Shown one piece after another: positions 49,674-59,900 of a stretch of 64,000 nt of DNA. A program made the position numbers and the translations under genes. The stretch lies in assembly GCF_003416895.1 (NCBI RefSeq), contig NZ_QVIO01000001.1, positions 2,046,001 through 2,110,000 on the forward strand, given 5' to 3'. The notes beneath the pieces were generated by a model that saw only the letters and a program-made list of their open reading frames with translations, did no database searches and was not told where the DNA came from. Origin of the DNA: Duganella sp. BJB476 (GTDB lineage Bacteria > Pseudomonadota > Gammaproteobacteria > Burkholderiales > Burkholderiaceae_D). The number at the start of each line of letters is the position of its first letter. The first letter of the stretch is position 1.

Positions 49674-51877
49674 TTACCTGGGTGGTATTTGCGTTCCAGA
49701 TGCTTTTCCACGTCCGCCTTGTAGAACAACACGTCCTTGAATTCCCCACGCGCGTACATCGCGGCCTGGTCGCTGAAATGCGGCGAGGCCGGATTGCCGC
49801 TCTCCCCGCCCGCCAGGATGCTGCGCGCCTTGATGCGCGGCCCAAACTCCACCGCCGCCACGAAGCTGTTGCCACGCTCGCCGTAGATCTTTTTGGTCTT
49901 GGCCTTGGACGTCATGCCATAGGCGGCCAGCGAACCCCAGTTGGCTGACGCGAACGCCACCGGCAAACTGGGCTTGCCGTCGTCGAAAGGCTGGACGATG
50001 TCGCCGGTCAGGCGCTGGAAGCGATTGATCTCGCCCCATGGCGTCTGCCACGTACCGAAGTCCGCCGCCAGCTTGGCCGACGCGCGCTCCAATGCCTGCA
50101 AGCGCTGCTGCGGCGTGATCGCGGCCTGGATGTAGTCGAGCACCTGCACTTCGCGCACCTTGGCTGCCGGGCCATAGGTGGCCGACAGGTCCTGCGCCCA
50201 GAAGATCGCCAGCGACGTCGGCACCGACTCCAGCGAATACCGCATGTCCCAGCCGCGCAGCGCGGCGATCTGCGGCGCCAGGCCGGCCTTGAGTGTATCG
50301 CCCTCCGGCAGTTCGCCCCATGCCGCGAACAGCTGCGGCAGCAGCGGCTCGAAGGCCGGCAGCTGCGTGTCGTAGGCGCTGGCGATCAGGCTGTCGAGCG
50401 TGAAGTTCTTCTTGTTCTCCAACACCCGCACTGCGTGGATGCCGCGCGGATTCTCCGGATTCATCGACATATAGGCGGGATAGTCGCGCGCCTTGGGGCT
50501 GTACGCGCCGGCCGCCGTGTAGGGCCAGTTGTTGGTGTTCTGTATCCAGCCGTTCTTGGGATTGAACAGCGTGATGGTGTCCTTCACCGCGTGCAGGCCT
50601 TGCCATTCGGTGGCCGGATCGCTGCCGTCGACCGGATGCTTCCAGTCGAACTTCGGATCGCGCTTGGGGATGAAGTTCCCGTGGAAGTAAGCGATGTTGC
50701 CGTCGGCGTCCGCGTAGACGGTGTTGTTGGACGAGTTGGTGCGCAGCTCCATCGCCTTGTAGAAGTCCTGGTAGCTGCGCGCCTTGGTGCGGATATACGA
50801 TTGCGTCAGCGCCTTCAATGGCTCGTTCATCAGCCGCACGGCGATCCACTTGCCATCCCGGGCGCGCACGATGGGGCCGTGGTGGCTGTAGTAGACCTTG
50901 ACCACCTTGCTGGCCATGCCGGCCGCCGTCTTGTACGGCAGCGTGATGTCGATCGCCTTCAACGGCCGCTGCTCCTGGCCGTACTGGTAGTAGAACTGGC
51001 CGTCCTTCTCGCTGATGGTCTCCAGGTATTCGTCGATGACGTCGCCGCCGCCGGAAGTATGCATCCAGCCCAGGCGGTCGTTGAAGCCCTGGTAGACGAA
51101 GAACTGGCCCCAGGTCACGGCGCCGTAGGCGTTCAGCCCCTGCTCGCTGTGCACCTGCACTTCGGGACGGAAGTAGAACGAGGTATGCGGATTAATCAGC
51201 AGCAGCGCGTGGCCGTCCTTGCTCAGCGCCGGCGCGATGGCGAAGCCGTTGGAGCCGCCCGGCTCCTTGTCCAGGTCGAAGCCGTCGCCGCGCGCCGACA
51301 GCAGTACCGGCGGCGCCAGCGGCAGTTTGGCGCCGTTGGCGTACAGCTCCTGCAACTGTTTCAGGTCCACCGATTCGATGTCGCCGCCGATGCTGCCTTC
51401 GCTGAAGCTGAGCGCCATCCACGGCTCGAAGCGGGTGATCAGCGCCGGCTTCACCTCGGGGTGCGTGGCCAGGTAGTAGTTCAAGCCGTCGGCGTAGGCC
51501 ACCATCAGCTGCTTCAGCCATGCCGGGCTTTTGGCGTACTGCGCCTGCAAGTCCGCCGGATTGATGAACAGCTTCATGCGCAGGTCGCGATACAGCTCGG
51601 CCTCGCCCTCGATTTCGGCCAGCCGGCCCATGGCGTTGATGTAATTGAGCTCGACCCGCTTGAAGTCGTCCTCGGCCTGCGCATACATCAGGCCGAACAC
51701 GGCGTCGGCGTCGGTCTTGCCGTAGACGTGGGGAATGCCCCACTTGTCGCGCAGGATGGTCACGCGCTGGGCCGCCGCCTTCAGGCGCGCGGCCTCCGCC
51801 ACCGGCTTGGCCGCCGGGGGCGCCGCCACCGCCATATTCATCGCAACACAACACATCAGGGCTAAGCTTGAACGCAT
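49670..51877 (-). CDS. Penicillin acylase family (Ntn hydrolase) amidase
   Basis: A 735-residue secreted precursor. After the signal peptide comes the alpha-subunit region. Autocatalytic cleavage is expected before Ser209 in EPGG/SNGFAIAP, which then acts as the N-terminal nucleophile of the beta subunit. Relatives deacylate penicillins, N-acyl-homoserine lactones or other N-acyl amides. The HTSFYFRPEVQVHS and YHGPIV-like segments around the active site are present. The family cannot be divided into antibiotic and quorum-quenching acylases from sequence alone. It stands alone on the minus strand. Confidence 0.9.
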   Translation of the reverse strand: MRSSLALMCCVAMNMAVAAPPAAKPVAEAARLKAAAQRVTILRDKWGIPHVYGKTDADAVFGLMYAQAEDDFKRVELNYINAMGRLAEIEGEAELYRDLRMKLFINPADLQAQYAKSPAWLKQLMVAYADGLNYYLATHPEVKPALITRFEPWMALSFSEGSIGGDIESVDLKQLQELYANGAKLPLAPPVLLSARGDGFDLDKEPGGSNGFAIAPALSKDGHALLLINPHTSFYFRPEVQVHSEQGLNAYGAVTWGQFFVYQGFNDRLGWMHTSGGGDVIDEYLETISEKDGQFYYQYGQEQRPLKAIDITLPYKTAAGMASKVVKVYYSHHGPIVRARDGKWIAVRLMNEPLKALTQSYIRTKARSYQDFYKAMELRTNSSNNTVYADADGNIAYFHGNFIPKRDPKFDWKHPVDGSDPATEWQGLHAVKDTITLFNPKNGWIQNTNNWPYTAAGAYSPKARDYPAYMSMNPENPRGIHAVRVLENKKNFTLDSLIASAYDTQLPAFEPLLPQLFAAWGELPEGDTLKAGLAPQIAALRGWDMRYSLESVPTSLAIFWAQDLSATYGPAAKVREVQVLDYIQAAITPQQRLQALERASAKLAADFGTWQTPWGEINRFQRLTGDIVQPFDDGKPSLPVAFASANWGSLAAYGMTSKAKTKKIYGERGNSFVAAVEFGPRIKARSILAGGESGNPASPHFSDQAAMYARGEFKDVLFYKADVEKHLERKYHPGN

Positions 51878-51910
51878 CGACAGACTCCGGGCGGTGGGGG
51901 GAAGTACAAC

Positions 51911-52741
51911 TTAGCTGGCGTCGACCAGCTCCGAGATGCGCAGTTGCAGCGCGGTGATTTCCGCCCGCAGCGCCGCGTTCTTTTCCTTCAGCGCGGCGTT
52001 TTCGGCGCGCAGCTCGTCAACCTCGGTCAGCGGCCGGCCGTACTCGCCGCCGCCCTCCTTCGCTTCCTTGGCGGGACGCGAGGCGGCGCGCAGCTCGCGC
52101 ACTTCCTTGGCGGCCTTCTGCAATTCCTTCTTGCCGCCGGCGACCGCGGCCACCTGGTCGGCTTCCGGCAGCGAGGCCACGGTGGCGGCGGCGTTGATCG
52201 AAATCGTGCCGGAACGGACCGCCTCCACCAGCTCCGGCGTCGCCGTCTTCTGGATCTTTTCGATCTGGCTGATGGTGGCGCTGCTCAGGCGCGCGGCGCG
52301 GGCGATGTCCTCGCGCGAGGTCAGCGGCATGGCGGCCGGCTTGGCCTTGGGCGCCTCGCCCTCCGGCGGCGCGATGGCGGCGTCCTCGGCGGCGGCCTGC
52401 ACGGCCAGCTCGGCCACGCGGGCGGCGACGATCTCCTTCTTGCGCAGCGCCAGCACGCCGCGCTGGTAGTCGGAAATGCTGCGGCGGCCCAGGTTGTTAT
52501 CGATCATCCACAGCTTGACGTCGTCCAGGTTGCGGAAACTGGTGTTTTCCGTGACCTTGAACGGAATGCCGTGCTGCTGGCAGATCTGGTAGCGGTTGTG
52601 GCCATCCACCAACACATCTTCCCACAGCACCAGCGCATCGCGGCAGCCTTCCACCAGGATGCTGCGCTCCAGCGCCGCGTACTCGGCCTCGGTCAGCGGC
52701 TCGATGTAGGCGCGCAACACGTCGTTAATTTTGATTTGCAT
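51911..52741 (-). CDS. ParB/RepB-like DNA-binding protein, orphan
   Basis: A 276-residue protein with a ParB N-terminal domain (about residues 1-105, with VDGHNRY at 45-51 in place of the usual GERRxRA box). A helix-turn-helix region follows near 130-175 (REDIARAARLSSATISQIEK, then ATPELVEAVRSGTISINAAA), and a C-terminal coiled coil covers about 230-276. No ParA partner gene or obvious parS site is nearby, so it is not a chromosomal partition operon. Related orphan ParB-like regulators act as transcription or nucleoid-associated factors. The ATG at 52741 is the only good start. Confidence 0.8.
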   Translation of the reverse strand: MQIKINDVLRAYIEPLTEAEYAALERSILVEGCRDALVLWEDVLVDGHNRYQICQQHGIPFKVTENTSFRNLDDVKLWMIDNNLGRRSISDYQRGVLALRKKEIVAARVAELAVQAAAEDAAIAPPEGEAPKAKPAAMPLTSREDIARAARLSSATISQIEKIQKTATPELVEAVRSGTISINAAATVASLPEADQVAAVAGGKKELQKAAKEVRELRAASRPAKEAKEGGGEYGRPLTEVDELRAENAALKEKNAALRAEITALQLRISELVDAS

Positions 52742-53081
52742 AGTTATCCTCGAATTACCGGCGGGCCGGCGCCTGTGCGCCCGGCCAAATCGCCGTCCCG
52801 CATGCTACACCATAGTCGCACGCCGCCAAAGTCCCACGGCAAGATGTCCACTAAGGCAATCTTAAGAAATCTTCACTATTATTCGCCCCAGTCAACCAGC
52901 TTTCTCCAGCCATTGACACTAAGCCCCGACAGGTTTGCCGCCTGATCGGGGCTTTTCTTTGCCCTGAGGAAATGGTTTATTAATTAAATGCAATGAAAAT
53001 TACAATCTGACAACGACATACGCAAAAAACCATGATATCTTTGATGCATCGTAGTAAATTAACATGCACAGGGGAAATATC
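52742..53081. other. Intergenic region without a convincing gene
   Basis: The 340 bases between the ParB-like gene and the PEP-CTERM gene hold no good coding frame. A 47-codon frame ending at 52945 has no ribosome site and runs into a hairpin. The region becomes A/T-rich near 52981-53060, where the promoter of the PEP-CTERM gene is expected. It also holds the plus-strand terminator-like hairpin at 52921-52960, listed separately. Confidence 0.6.
52921..52960 (+). terminator. Orphan rho-independent terminator on the plus strand
   Basis: AAGCCCCGA (52921-52929) pairs with TCGGGGCTT (52946-52954), extended inward by CAGG/CCTG around a seven-base loop with one bulged A. TTCTTT follows. No plus-strand gene lies upstream in this intergenic region, so it ends either antisense or read-through transcription, or a small RNA. 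Confidence 0.7.
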
Positions 53082-53750
53082 ATGACCGTAAAAAGCACCT
53101 TCAAACTTGGCGCACTCGCACTCGCGCTGGCCTTCTGCGGCGCCGCCAACGCGACCGTCGACCTGACCAACCAGTACGCGCTGAGCTCGACGGTGAGCGG
53201 TCAGGACGGCCAGTACACCTTCAACTATGCGATCACCAACCTGAACCAGGGTTCGGCCGGCGACCGCATCGGCCTGGACGGCTTCACCATCTACATCCCG
53301 ACCGCCGCCACCGTCGTCGGTTCGAGCTCGCCAACGTCCTACCTGAACGGCGGCTTCTGGACCACCGGCACCTCGTCGCAGCTGGAACTGAGCCTGGGCG
53401 ACAGCCCCAACACCAGCCAGAACCTGAGCGCGCCGGCCGGCTACAAGACCTTCACCTGGTGGGGCCAGTACACCGAGTCCGTGTACCAGGTCAACAGCAC
53501 CGCCAACTTCAGCATCACGCTGAGCGGCGTGTCGGTCGGCCAGAACCAGGTCGGCGTAACCAGCTACTTCGGCGGCGCCACGCCACCGGGCGGCCAGGAA
53601 TTCGTCGGCAACCGCTACGGCAACTACACCACCTTCACCACCAATATCGCGTCGGCCGTGACCGCCGTGCCGGAACCGGAAACCTATGCGATGCTGCTGG
53701 CCGGCCTGGGCATGGTCGGTTTCATGGCACGCCGTCGCCGCCAGGCCTGA
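53082..53750 (+). CDS. PEP-CTERM sorting-domain extracellular protein
   Basis: A 222-residue protein with a signal peptide (LGALALALAFCGAANA), a beta-rich Ser/Thr/Asn-rich body and a classical C-terminal sorting tag: VPEPETYAMLLAGLGMVGFM followed by ARRRR. PEP-CTERM tags are recognised by exosortase (EpsH) in Gram-negative bacteria that make exopolysaccharide. I chose ATG 53082, which has AGGGGAAA upstream; ATG 53064 is in frame but less suited. A strong bidirectional terminator follows. No exosortase is encoded in the window. Confidence 0.9.
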   Translation: MTVKSTFKLGALALALAFCGAANATVDLTNQYALSSTVSGQDGQYTFNYAITNLNQGSAGDRIGLDGFTIYIPTAATVVGSSSPTSYLNGGFWTTGTSSQLELSLGDSPNTSQNLSAPAGYKTFTWWGQYTESVYQVNSTANFSITLSGVSVGQNQVGVTSYFGGATPPGGQEFVGNRYGNYTTFTTNIASAVTAVPEPETYAMLLAGLGMVGFMARRRRQA

Positions 53751-53770
53751 TCGCCGGCGCAGGCAAAAAA

Positions 53771-53821
53771 AACCGGCAGCCTGAACGCGCTCAAGATCGC
53801 GTTCAGGCTGCCGGTTTTTTT
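53771..53821. terminator. Long bidirectional rho-independent terminator
   Basis: Nineteen-base perfect arms (53771-53789 and 53798-53816) enclose an eight-base loop. A residues precede the stem and T residues follow it, so it can stop transcription in both directions. It follows the PEP-CTERM gene by 20 bases. Confidence 0.93.
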
Positions 53822-53884
53822 ATGCAGGATTGCTTTTGCCCGGGCCTTGTTGCATGATTCAGCTTCCTTAATCAAGGCCTCACT

Positions 53885-54175
53885 ATGATCAACTACATAA
53901 TTCACGTGTCCTTTGCCGATGCGGCGCCCGATACCATCCTGCGCTTCAGCATCGAATTGTCGAAATACGGCATCGCCGCCGGCGTCAAGGCCGACGACGG
54001 CCGCGCCTACCACCTGCCGCCCGGTACCTACACCTACATCGGCAAGGAAACCATCAACGACGTGCGCGACGGCGTGCACCGCCTGGCGGAAACCATCCAG
54101 ACCGGCGCCTCGGTGCTGGTGACCGAAGTGACGACGCTGTCCTGGAGCGGCCTGAAGGAAGTACCGGTCGCCTGA
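53885..54175 (+). CDS. Small soluble protein of unknown function
   Basis: A 96-residue acidic protein with alternating beta and alpha segments (YIIHVSFADAAPDTILRFSIEL, later GRAYHLPPGTYTYIG, then VLVTEVTTLSWSGLKEV). The pattern of an N-terminal strand, a DGxxYHLPxxxYxY stretch and a final VLVTE...W strand recalls small ferredoxin-like proteins that I know only as DUF-type families. I do not assign it. It has no signal peptide or membrane segment. It lies between a bidirectional terminator and the interrupted kinase gene, which is convergent with it. Confidence 0.6.
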   Translation: MINYIIHVSFADAAPDTILRFSIELSKYGIAAGVKADDGRAYHLPPGTYTYIGKETINDVRDGVHRLAETIQTGASVLVTEVTTLSWSGLKEVPVA

Positions 54176-54182
54176 GTCCCGG

Positions 54183-55478
54183 CTATGGCGTGACGGCGGG
54201 CACGGTCAGGGTGAAGGTGACGCCCTTGCCGCACTCGCTATCGAGCTTGATGTCGCCCTTGAGCACGCCATGGGCCAGGTTGTGGACGATGAACATACCG
54301 AGTCCGGAACCGCCCTGCCCCAGCTTGGTGGTATAGAAAGGCTCGAACACCTTGCGGTGCAACTCGGGCGCGATGCCGGCGCCGTCATCCTGATAAATGA
54401 TCTCGACCTGTTCCTGCATCTGCCGGGCGTCGATCATGATGCCGCCGCCGCCCGCGCCGAAACCGTGACGGATCGAGTTCATGATCAGATTGCTGAAAAT
54501 CTGTTCCAGATCGCCGGGATAGGCGTCCATCTCGATGCCGGCCGGTATCCGCAGATCCACGCGGGCCTAGGCATGCCGCAACGCCGTGCCCAGCGTGTGC
54601 AGGATATCGCCCACCGTGTCGCGCAAGTCGAACACGCGGCGGCGCTGGCTGGTCTGGTCCACCGCCACCTTCTTGAAACTATCGATCAACTCCCCGGCCC
54701 GCTGCCCGCTGCGCACCAGGATGACGCTGGCGTTCAGGCACTCGTCCACCGAGGTGAACAGCAGGCTCCTGGTCAGCGTGCCCCCCGCCGCCGACTTCGA
54801 CAAGTCGCTCAGGCGCTCGCCCAGCGCCGACGCCATCATGACGATATTGCCGATCGGCGTGTTGAGCTCATGCGCCACGCCCGCCACGATGCCGCCCAGC
54901 GAAGCCAGCTTTTCCGATTCGACGATCTGGTCCATCGCGCGCCTCAGCTCCTGGGTCCGTTGTTCGACCCGCCCCTCGAGGTCCTCGTTGAGCTGGCGCA
55001 GGCGCAATTCGCTCTCCTTCAGCTCGGCCGTGCGTGCGCGCACCATGCCTTCCAGGTTGACCTTGCGGTATTCGATCTCCATGCGTTGGGCGTACAGCTC
55101 GCAGAACACCCTGACCTTGCTGCGCAACACCAGCGGTTCAATCGGCTTGATCAGGTAATCGACCGCGCCCGATTCGTAGCCCTTGAACAAATGATGCTTC
55201 TCGTTCATGCCGGCCGTGACGAAAATGATCGGCAAGTGGCAGGTCTTGGGATTGGTGCGCAGCAGCGTCGCCGTTTCCAGGCCATTCATGTCGGGCATCT
55301 GGACATCGAGCAGGATCAGGGCGAAATCGCACTTCAGGCTTTGGCGCAGGGCTTCGTTGCCGGAGTTGGCGGCCACCAGTTCCAGGTCGAGCCCCATGTC
55401 CGACAACAGGGCGGCGAGCGCCGTCAGGTTCTCGGGACGGTCGTCGACCATCAGCACCGGGATCTTGTTAGCGTCCAC
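54183..55478 (-). pseudogene. REC-histidine kinase interrupted by an in-frame TAG
   Basis: The gene reads as one frame from the GTG at 55478 (AAGGAAA upstream; ATG 55499 is also possible) to 54183, except for a TAG at 54567-54569 (codon 304). Before the stop are a receiver domain (Asp58 in LILLDVQMP), a coiled coil and a dimerisation/His domain with His203 in AHELNTPIGN. After the stop the same frame continues directly with the ATPase domain (NLIMNSIRHGF, DDGAGI, GGSGLGMFIV). A CAG to TAG change would explain it. The kinase cannot phosphorylate without the lost domain unless readthrough or complementation occurs. It follows CheB, CheR and a hybrid kinase in one operon. Confidence 0.85.
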
Positions 55479-56076
55479 TGTGTTTTCCTTTTCGCGCATG
55501 AGCGCCAGCCAAGGACTGCAACAACGCCCCCAGGCCGGCCAGGGGCACCACATAGTCCGCCTTGACGGCGGCCAGCGCCGCCAGCGGCATGCTCGGGCTG
55601 GCGGCGTCGGCCGGGTCCTGGACCACGGCCAGCCCGCCCTTTTGCTTGATCGCCCGTAAGCCCTGGCTGCCGTCGGCGTTTGCGCCAGTCAATATTACCC
55701 CGATCAGGGCCGGGCCGAAAGCGCGGGCCGCCGACTCGAACAACACATCGATCGACGGCCGCGCGTAGCTGACGGCCGGGTCCGTGCTCAGCGCCAGCGT
55801 GCCGTCGCGCTCCACCATCAGGTGGTAATTGGCCGGCGCCAGGTACACCGTGCCGGCCTCGATGCGCTCGCGCTCCTCGGCCTCCTTGACGCGCAGCGCG
55901 CAGCCCTGGCCCAGCACCGTCGCCAGCGAACCGTCCGAGTCGGCCGAAATGTGCTGCACGATCAGCAAGGGCCAGGGCAAATCGGCCGGCAGTGTTCCCA
56001 GCAGCAGCTTGAGCGCGCTGACGCCGCCGGCCGACACGCCCAGCACGATGGCCCGGTATGGCGTGCGCCTAGGCAT
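55468..56076 (-). CDS. cheB: CheB-type methylesterase domain protein
   Basis: A 202-residue stand-alone CheB catalytic domain without a receiver domain. The Ser-His-Asp triad is intact: Ser15 in GVSAGG, His42 in VQHIS and Asp135 in TGANADG. It removes methyl groups or deamidates Gln in chemoreceptor-like proteins. Its ATG overlaps the end of the CheR gene by 8 bases, and its 3' end overlaps the REC-kinase gene. The lack of a receiver domain means it must be controlled by partner proteins rather than by its own phosphorylation. It probably acts with the hybrid kinase and CheR in one non-flagellar signalling module. Confidence 0.92.
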   Translation of the reverse strand: MPRRTPYRAIVLGVSAGGVSALKLLLGTLPADLPWPLLIVQHISADSDGSLATVLGQGCALRVKEAEERERIEAGTVYLAPANYHLMVERDGTLALSTDPAVSYARPSIDVLFESAARAFGPALIGVILTGANADGSQGLRAIKQKGGLAVVQDPADAASPSMPLAALAAVKADYVVPLAGLGALLQSLAGAHARKGKHSGR

Positions 56077-56896
56077 AGGGCTTCCGGTAGATGCTCAGGT
56101 GGGCGGCGAAGCGCTCGTATTGCTGGCCCTGCGGACGGCCGTCGAGCCGCTCCTTCATGCCCAGGCACAGGAAACCGCCCGGCTGCAGGCAATGCTCGAA
56201 CAGGCGCAGGCAGCGGTCCTTGAGCTCGCCCTTGAAATAAATCATGACGTTGCGGCACAACACCAGGTTCATTTCGCCGACGTCGCTGTCGGTGACCAGG
56301 TTGTGCTGGGCGAACACCAGATGGTCGCGCAGGCTGGACGCCAGGATGGCATTGTCGTAACAAGCCGTGTAGTAGTCCGCGAACGATGCGGTGCCACCGC
56401 TCTGCTGGTAGTTGCGAGTGAACGCTTGCATGGCCTTGAGCGGGTAGATGCCGTCGCGCGCGCGCTTGAGCACGGCCTCGTTGAGGTCGGTCGCGTAAAT
56501 GCGGTAGCGCCCGGCCAGGCCGGATTCCTGCAGCAGGATCGCCATCGAATAGGCTTCCTCGCCGCTGGCGCAGCCGGCGTGCCAGATCTTGACGAAGGGA
56601 TAGGTCTGCAGAAAGGGGATCACCTTTTGCCGCAGCGCCAGGAAGAACGCCGGGTCGCGGAACATTTCCGTCACATTCACGGTGATCCCTTGCAGCAGCG
56701 TCTCGAAGCAGGCGGGATCGCGCAGCAGCTGGGCCTGGGCCTGGGAAAACGTGGCGTGGCCGGAACCGGCCAGCCACAGCCGCAGCCGGCGCTTGAGCGA
56801 GGCCTCCGAGTAGCCGCCGAAGTCGTGGCCATACACCTGGCGCACGCCCTGCAGCAGCAGTCCGATTTCCACATCCTCGATGGCGTCCGGGTCCAT
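56069..56896 (-). CDS. cheR: CheR-type methyltransferase
   Basis: A 275-residue CheR. The N-terminal helical domain is followed by the SAM-binding domain with HAGCASGEEAYSMAILL (motif I) and the downstream NLVLCRNVMIYF stretch that is diagnostic of CheR. It methylates glutamates of receptor-like proteins. It lies 10 bases downstream of the hybrid kinase and overlaps CheB, forming a kinase-CheR-CheB-REC kinase operon. Such modules with a stand-alone CheB occur outside the flagellar chemotaxis operon in many proteobacteria. Confidence 0.93.
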   Translation of the reverse strand: MDPDAIEDVEIGLLLQGVRQVYGHDFGGYSEASLKRRLRLWLAGSGHATFSQAQAQLLRDPACFETLLQGITVNVTEMFRDPAFFLALRQKVIPFLQTYPFVKIWHAGCASGEEAYSMAILLQESGLAGRYRIYATDLNEAVLKRARDGIYPLKAMQAFTRNYQQSGGTASFADYYTACYDNAILASSLRDHLVFAQHNLVTDSDVGEMNLVLCRNVMIYFKGELKDRCLRLFEHCLQPGGFLCLGMKERLDGRPQGQQYERFAAHLSIYRKPYA

Positions 56897-56906
56897 GGCT
56901 GGGCTC

Positions 56907-59900
56907 CTAGCGGCTGGTCCAGACCCGCAGCAGCGACATCAGCTTGTCGGTGTCGATCGGCTTGGCCAGGTAATCGCTGGCGCCGGCCTCCAGGCATTTC
57001 TGCTCGTCGCCCAGCATCACCTTGGCGGTCATCGCGATGATGGGCAAGGCGCTGAAACGGCGGTCGGCGCGGATCCGGCGCATCGCCTGGTAGCCATCCA
57101 TCTCCGGCATCATGATATCCATCAGCACCACGCTGATGGCGGGATGCTCATCGAGCCGCCGCAGCGCCTCGATGCCGTTTTCGGCCTCCAGCACCAGCAT
57201 GCCCTTCTCGGCCAGCAGGCTGGTGAGCGAGAAGATGTTGCGCATATCGTCGTCGACGATCAGCACGGTCTTACCGTCCAGCATGGCCTCCTTGTCGATC
57301 GCGGCCCGTATCATGCGTTGCCGTGACGGTTCCATCTTGCTTTCGACCATGTGCAGGAACAGCGTCACCTCGTTCAGCAGGCGCTCCGGACTCTTGGCGC
57401 CCTTGATGATGATGCGCTCGGCGTAGCGCTGCAACTGGCGTTCCTGCTCGCGCGTCAGGTCGCGGCCGGAATGGATGATGACGGGGATCCGGCGCGCCTG
57501 CTCCATGCCCTGGATATGCTCGAGCAGCTCGAAGCCGGACATGTCGGCCAGTCCCAGGTCGAGCACCATGCAATCGTAGCGGCCGGCCGCCAGCAGCGCC
57601 ATCGCCTCGCGGCCGCTGGCGGCCACGGTCAGCACCACCTCGCGCTCGCCCAGCAGCGCCTTCAGGCCGGCCGCCTCGGCCGGGTTGTCCTCGACGATCA
57701 GCAACTGCTTGAGCGAATGGTCGAGCGCGCTTTCGACCGCGCCCAGCACCTCGTCCATCTGGGCGGCGCTGGCCGGCTTGGTGACCAGGCCGATCGCCCC
57801 CATCTCCATGGCGCGCTGGCGCTCCTCCAGGCAGGTGATGAAATGGACCGGAATGTGGCGCGTTTCCGCGCTGTCCTTCAGGCTGCGCATCACGCCCCAG
57901 CCGTCTATGCTCGGCAGCATCACGTCCAGCAGGATGGCGCTGGGCAGGTAGTGCCGGGCCAGCGCGATGCCGCCGGCGCCATCGACCGCGACCAGGGCCG
58001 CGTAGCCGCGCTGGCGCACGAAGTCCATCAGGATGCCGGCGAAGTTGCGGTCATCCTCGACGATCAGGATGCAGCGCGCCTCCGGCTCCAGCGTGGCGCG
58101 GTCGTCGGCCAGCGCCTGGGGCGGCAGCGGCGCGGCGGCGGCCGGCGCGGACAGCGGTGACACGGACGGCGACGGCGCGGACGACGGCGGCGGCACGGCG
58201 GCGGGCACGCTCACGGCGGCTTCGGCGGACGCGGCGGCGGGCGCCTCCAGCGGCAGGCACAAGGTGAAGGTACTACCCTGCCCTTCGACACTGTGCAGGC
58301 TCAGGCTGCCACCCATCTTGCTCGCCAGCTGCAGCGAAATCGACAGGCCCAGCCCGGTGCCGCCGTACTGGCGGCTGATGCCGCCGTCGGCCTGCTTGAA
58401 CGCTTCGAAGATCAATTCCTGTTTGCTGGCCGGCACCCCGATGCCGGTGTCGACCACGGCCCAGCACAGCGCCTGCTGTCCCAGCGGGTTGGCGGCCGCG
58501 TCGGCCAGCGACACCCGCAAGTCCACCGCGCCGCTGGTGGTGAACTTGATGGCGTTGGCGATCAGGTTCTTCAGGATCTGTCCGGTGCGCTGCACATCGA
58601 GCGGCACCTGCGGCGGCACGTCCGGCGCGACGTCGGCGTGGAAGCGCAGCCCCTTCTGCTCGGCCTGCAAATGGAACAGCTCCTGCATCTCCGCGCACAG
58701 CTGGGCCGGCTGCACCAGCTCGTAGCTGAATTCCACCTGGCCCGCCTCGACCTTGGACAGGTCGAGGATATCGTTGATCAGGTTGAGCAAGTCCTGGCCG
58801 GCGCCATTGATGGTGCTGGCGTACTCGACCTGCTTCGGGCTGAGCGTCTGGCTCTTGTTTTCCTTGAGCAGGCCCGACAGGATCAGCATGCTGTTCAGCG
58901 GCGTGCGCAGCTCATGCGACATATTGGCCATGAACTCGCTCTTGTAGGCGCTGACCTTTTGCAGCTCCTCGGCCTTGCGCCACATATCGCGGCTGGCCTG
59001 CTCCAGCTCGGCATGCTTGAGGCGCAGCTGTTCGCGCTGGGCTTCCAGCAAGTCGGCGCGTTCGGCCAGCTCCTCATTGGTTTGCTGCAGCTCCTCCTGC
59101 TGGACCCGCAACTCCTCGGCCTGCTGCTCGGTCTCGACCAGCAAGCCCTTGGTGCGCTGGCGCGACTGATTAACCTCGAAACCGACCGCCAGGGCCTCGC
59201 GCACCGATTCCAGCAAGTCCAGCTCGGCCGTTCGGAAGGCGCGGAAAGCCGCCAACTCGATGGCGCCCACCAGATTGTCGCCGTGCAGCAGCGGCACCAG
59301 CATCAGGTGGCCGGGGTCGGCTTGGCCCAGCGCCGAGCCCACCGGCAGATATCCGGCCGGAACATTGTCCACCAACAGAATGCGGCGTTCCCGCAGCGCC
59401 TGGCCGAGCAAGCCGTCACCGCTGGCGATGCGCGCGCCCATGTCGACGCCGCCCGGCAGCGCGTAGCCCGCCGCCAGATAGAACTGCTGGCTCTGCTCGT
59501 CATGCAGGAAGAAGGCGCCGACGCCGGCGCCGGTGCGCGTGGCCAGGTAGCACAAGACCTGTTCGGCCAGCAAAGCGGTCTCCTGCTCACCCCGCATCAG
59601 CGCATTGAGCTCGTTCTGTCCGCTCTTCAGCCAGTCGCGCGCCTGCTCCGCATCGCGGCTGGCGCGCAGCGAAAGGCTCATCTTGCGCATCGCGTGATCC
59701 AGCGCCAGCTGGGCTTCCCCTATGCTGAACACGGACTTGAGCAACTGTCCCACCTCGTCATTGGAAATGGCGCGAGGATCGATGTCGGGCAGCCGGGCCA
59801 GCGCGATCTCCTGCTCCAGGTTGCCGCCGGCGATGGCCTCGACCGCCTCGACCTTTTCGGCGCTGCCGGCGTTCAGCGCGCTGGCCGCATCCAGCGCCGC

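Noticed and set aside
52801..52945. 47-codon plus-strand frame ahead of the orphan terminator
   Set aside because: No ribosome site, its stop lies inside the terminator stem, and the residue pattern shows no domain or membrane segment.
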